From assembly GCF_001620265.1 (NCBI RefSeq), contig NZ_CP012661.1:1240001-1304000 (forward strand): a stretch of 64,000 bases of DNA, read 5' to 3'. A model generated the notes under the pieces. It saw nothing but the letters and a program-made list of their open reading frames with translations, was not told the origin of the DNA and made no database searches. Each line of letters starts with the position of its first letter. Position 1 is the stretch's first letter. Below are positions 61,392 through 64,000 of the stretch, in pieces. Both the position numbers and the translations under genes were made by a program. Origin of the DNA: Frigidibacter mobilis. GTDB taxonomy: Bacteria > Pseudomonadota > Alphaproteobacteria > Rhodobacterales > Rhodobacteraceae.

Positions 61392-62422
61392 GCAGCGCGC
61401 CCTCCGCGATGCTGCATGTGCTCTATGTCGATGACGACCCGGTCCTTGCGCGCCTCGTGCAAAAGGTGCTCGGGCGGGCGGGCATCGAGATCGCCCATGC
61501 CGGAGATGCCGCCAGCGCCGAGGCGCTGATCGCGGGGCAGCGCTTCGATGCGCTGGTGCTGGACCATTACCTGCCCGGTGGCACCGGCCTCGACATCCTG
61601 CGCCGGTTGCGCGCGGATGGCGGGCGCACGCCCACCATCTATGTCACCGGCTCCAGCGAGGCGACGGTGGCCATCGACGCGTTGAAGGCCGGGGCGGATG
61701 ACTATGTCATCAAGTCCACCGGCGAGGATTTCACCGCGCTGCTGCGCCGCGCCATCGACCAGGCCATCGCCAAGGCCGAGTTGCTGGCGGCGAAAGAGCG
61801 CGCCGATGCCGAGACCCGCGCCGCGCGCGAACGGGCGGAAATGCTGCTGGCCGAGGTGCATCACCGCGTCGCCAACAGCCTGTCGATGGTCACCTCGTTG
61901 CTGCGCCTGCAGGCCTCGGCCGCCTCCGAGGAGGTGCGCAGCGCGCTGGCCGAGGCGCAGACCCGCATCGCCGCCATCTCGGGCGTGCATCGCAGCCTCT
62001 ACCTGGGCGATGACGTGCATACCGTGGTGCTGGACGCCTATCTGCATGCGATGCTGCAGGATTTCCGCAAGACCATCCCCGAAAGCATCCGCCTGACCAT
62101 CGAGGCCTGCCCGCTGAAGATCAGCGCCGACCGCGCGGTCAGCCTCGGCATCGTCGTGTCGGAACTGGCGACCAATGCCGCGAAATACGCCTGGCCCGCG
62201 GGCGGCGAGGGCGAGCTGCGGGTGGAACTGACCGAGCCAGAGCCGGGGCTGGCGCGGCTGGTGGTCAGCGATGACGGCATCGGCAGCGACCCTGCCGGCA
62301 CGGCCATCGGCACCGGGCTGGGACAGAAGCTGATCCGCGCGATGGCCGAACGGCTGGAGGGCAGCGTGGCGCAGCTCGCCGTGCCGAAGGGCACCACAGT
62401 CGAGGTCAGCTTCCGGGTGTAG
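61388..62422 (+). CDS. Receiver fused to HWE/HisKA_2 histidine kinase
   Basis: 344 residues from a GTG. Residues 1-125 are a receiver (Asp15-Asp16, phospho-acceptor Asp59 in LVLDHYLPGGTGLDIL). After a coiled linker (AKERADAETRAARERAEMLL) comes a HisKA_2-type dimer helix with the probable phospho-acceptor His159 in EVHHRVANSLSMVTSLLRL, then an HATPase with VVSELATNAAKYAWPAGGEG and TGLGQKLIRAMAERLEG. A receiver in front of the kinase means its kinase activity is itself switched by phosphorylation, probably by the upstream kinase. Its own target is not in the window, unless it acts on the Rcp1-like receiver. Confidence 0.9.
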   Translation: MSSAPSAMLHVLYVDDDPVLARLVQKVLGRAGIEIAHAGDAASAEALIAGQRFDALVLDHYLPGGTGLDILRRLRADGGRTPTIYVTGSSEATVAIDALKAGADDYVIKSTGEDFTALLRRAIDQAIAKAELLAAKERADAETRAARERAEMLLAEVHHRVANSLSMVTSLLRLQASAASEEVRSALAEAQTRIAAISGVHRSLYLGDDVHTVVLDAYLHAMLQDFRKTIPESIRLTIEACPLKISADRAVSLGIVVSELATNAAKYAWPAGGEGELRVELTEPEPGLARLVVSDDGIGSDPAGTAIGTGLGQKLIRAMAERLEGSVAQLAVPKGTTVEVSFRV

Positions 62423-62498
62423 CTGCGGCTTTCGCGCCGGCTGCGACCATCTGCCCCTCGCCTTGCGGCCACTCCGCCCCATCTTGCCGGGAACAACT

Positions 62499-62544
62499 CC
62501 CTGCCTGCCGACTTGCCTGAACAGGCGAGGCCTTGGCGGCAGGG
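62499..62544 (+). other. Nested hairpin between the kinase operon and cydA
   Basis: Outer arms CCCTGCC-t-GCC (62499-62509) and GGCGGCAGGG (62535-62544) enclose an inner stem CTTGCCTG/CAGGCGAG. It may terminate the kinase transcript or sit in the cydA leader. No FNR-type TTGAT-N4-ATCAA site was seen. Confidence 0.4.
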
Positions 62545-62588
62545 GCGCGCGCCGCGCATTGCGTGGCCCCGGAATGACAGGAGACCGG

Positions 62589-63995
62589 ATGTTCGAGAGT
62601 TTCGACGCGATCTTGCTGGCAAGGATCCAGTTTGCCTTCACCATCGCCTTCCACATCGTCTTTCCCGCCTTCACCATCGGGCTGGCCAGCTATCTGGCGG
62701 TGCTGCTGGGGCTGTGGCTGAAGACCGGGCGCGGCGTCTATCTGCGGCTGTTCGACTTCTGGAAGACCATCTTCGCGCTGTCCTTCGGTATGGGCGTCGT
62801 GTCGGGGATCGTGATGTCCTACCAGTTCGGCACCAACTGGTCGGCGTTTTCCGACAAGGCCGGCCCGGTGATCGGCCCCTTGATGGGGTATGAGGTGCTG
62901 ACCGCCTTCTTCCTCGAGGCGGGCTTCCTCGGTATCATGCTGTTCGGACGGGAAAAGGTCGGCCGCGGCCTGCATTTCGTGGCAACGCTGATGGTGGCCT
63001 TCGGCACGCTGCTGTCCGCCACCTGGATCCTGGCGGTGAACAGCTGGATGCAGACGCCGCAGGGCTTTGCCATCAACGAGGTCGGGCAGTTCGTCCCCGT
63101 CGACTGGTGGGCGGTGATCTTCAGCCCCTCCTTCCCCTACCGGCTGATCCACATGGTGCTGGCCGCCTTCCTGACCACGGCGCTGGTGGTGGGGGCCGTC
63201 GCCGCCTGGCACAAGCTGCGCGGGCGCGACTGGCCCGAGGTCCATACCATGTTCACGATGGCGATGGGGATGATCCTGGTGGTGGCGCCCTTGCAGATCT
63301 TCATGGGCGACCTGCACGGGCTGAACACGCTGGAGCATCAGCCGGTCAAGGTCATGGCGATGGAGGGGCATTTCGAAAGCCACCCCAATGGCGCGCCGCT
63401 GATCCTGTTCGGCTTCCCCGACCGCGAGGCGCAGACCGTGCATTGGTCGGTCGAGATCCCCAAACTGTCGAGCCTGATCCTCAAGCACGATCTGAACGCG
63501 CCGCTGGACGGGCTCGATACCGTGCCGCGCGACTTGCAGCCCCCGGTGGAGATCGTGTTCTGGTCGTTCCGCATCATGGTGGCGCTTGGCTTTGCGATGC
63601 TTGGCCTTGGGCTCTGGTCGCTGGCGGCCTTCCTGCGCGGGCGGCTGCATGACAGCCGCAACCTGCACCGCTACGCGCTGGCGATGGGGCCTGCGGGCTT
63701 TGTCGCGGTGCTGGCGGGCTGGATCACCACCGAGGTCGGCCGCCAGCCCTGGACCGTCTATGGCCATATGCTGACCGCCGACAGCGCCTCGCCGATCTCG
63801 GCCGCGGCGGTGGGCGCCTCGCTGGTGGCATTCATCATCGTCTACTTCGCCATCTTCGGCACCGGCGTCGTCTATATCCTGCGGCTGATGGCGCGCCTGC
63901 CCGAGGTGGACGAGGACGACCTGACCGACGGCCCGCTGCGCAGCGCGGGCATCACCCCCGGACCTGCCCGGAAGGAGAGCCATCATGGACATTGA
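62589..63995 (+). CDS. cydA: Cytochrome bd-type ubiquinol oxidase subunit I (short Q-loop, CioA-like)
   Basis: Membrane quinol oxidase subunit that binds haems b558, b595 and d. 468 residues with about nine membrane helices. Axial His22 is in FTIAFHIVFPAFTIG, a second His in YRLIHMVLAAFL, and the Q-loop start reads GDLHGLNTLEHQPVKVMAMEG with the conserved Lys and Glu. GWITTEVGRQPWTVYG follows. The short total length and the missing long Q-loop insert place it with the cyanide-insensitive oxidase (CioA) type. Start 62589 follows AGGAGA. It overlaps cydB by 11 bases. Confidence 0.95.
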   Translation: MFESFDAILLARIQFAFTIAFHIVFPAFTIGLASYLAVLLGLWLKTGRGVYLRLFDFWKTIFALSFGMGVVSGIVMSYQFGTNWSAFSDKAGPVIGPLMGYEVLTAFFLEAGFLGIMLFGREKVGRGLHFVATLMVAFGTLLSATWILAVNSWMQTPQGFAINEVGQFVPVDWWAVIFSPSFPYRLIHMVLAAFLTTALVVGAVAAWHKLRGRDWPEVHTMFTMAMGMILVVAPLQIFMGDLHGLNTLEHQPVKVMAMEGHFESHPNGAPLILFGFPDREAQTVHWSVEIPKLSSLILKHDLNAPLDGLDTVPRDLQPPVEIVFWSFRIMVALGFAMLGLGLWSLAAFLRGRLHDSRNLHRYALAMGPAGFVAVLAGWITTEVGRQPWTVYGHMLTADSASPISAAAVGASLVAFIIVYFAIFGTGVVYILRLMARLPEVDEDDLTDGPLRSAGITPGPARKESHHGH

Positions 63996-64000
63996 CCTGC
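63985..64000 (+). CDS. cydB: Cytochrome bd-type oxidase subunit II, first codons only
   Basis: ATG at 63985 preceded by GGAAGGAGAG, overlapping the cydA stop. Only MDIDL is inside the window, matching the usual cydAB order and start (MDxxL). Identity is inferred from position. Confidence 0.75.

Overview
The window is a contiguous, gene-dense stretch of high-GC chromosome or chromid. Overlapping ATGA/GTGA gene junctions, an aglEFGAK alpha-glucoside operon, a rhizobial-type che operon, RTX-repeat proteins and the gene families present all point to an alphaproteobacterium, most likely Rhodobacterales (Paracoccus/Rhodobacter-like). This is an inference from gene content; no rRNA or tRNA gene was seen.

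Layout. (1) 1-5.8 kb: acyl-CoA metabolism: an AMP-dependent acyl-CoA ligase cut by the window edge, an acyl-CoA dehydrogenase and a nitronate monooxygenase on plus, facing an SDR, a frameshifted enoyl-CoA hydratase and a GntR/FCD regulator on minus. (2) 6.1-13.8 kb: a phosphorelay block with a 1298-residue MASE1-CHASE-PAS hybrid kinase, a second PAS kinase, a receiver, an Hpt protein and a receiver with a degenerate output domain. (3) 14.2-21.4 kb: chemotaxis genes. cheB-cheD on plus converge with a minus operon cheS-cheY1-cheA-cheW-cheR-cheY2-cheT, which is the Sinorhizobium meliloti gene order with cheB and cheD moved out. The last product carries a CheZ-like DxxxQ motif. (4) 21.5-31.4 kb: alpha-glucoside uptake and use: aglR-bgl-glk on minus and aglEFGAK on plus, with two near-identical LacI-type operators just downstream of both divergent promoters. 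(5) 31.4-46 kb: a surface or secreted glycan cluster: five glycosyltransferase genes (one fused to a methyltransferase-like domain), a sulfatase with a C-terminal RTX domain, two alpha/beta-hydrolase-like paralogues, GSCFA and SGNH-like proteins, and genes that could not be named. No polymerase, flippase or ABC exporter is visible. (6) 46-50.2 kb: glutaryl-CoA dehydrogenase with a divergent LysR regulator, an AbrB-family membrane protein and an SDR. (7) 50.4-58.2 kb: treZ-treY converge with glgC-glgX (trehalose from glycogen; glgC is frameshifted). (8) 58.4-64 kb: a zinc-starvation zinT gene under a perfect Zur-like palindrome, a three-gene CHASE3 kinase/receiver/receiver-HWE kinase operon, and cydA followed by the first codons of cydB.

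Five reading-frame breaks (one in the enoyl-CoA hydratase, two around 35 kb, two in glgC) are all repaired by adding one base. Four of the five lie in runs of G or C. Sequencing undercalls should therefore be excluded before these genes are called pseudogenes. All functional statements come from reading motifs in the sequence; no database search was possible.
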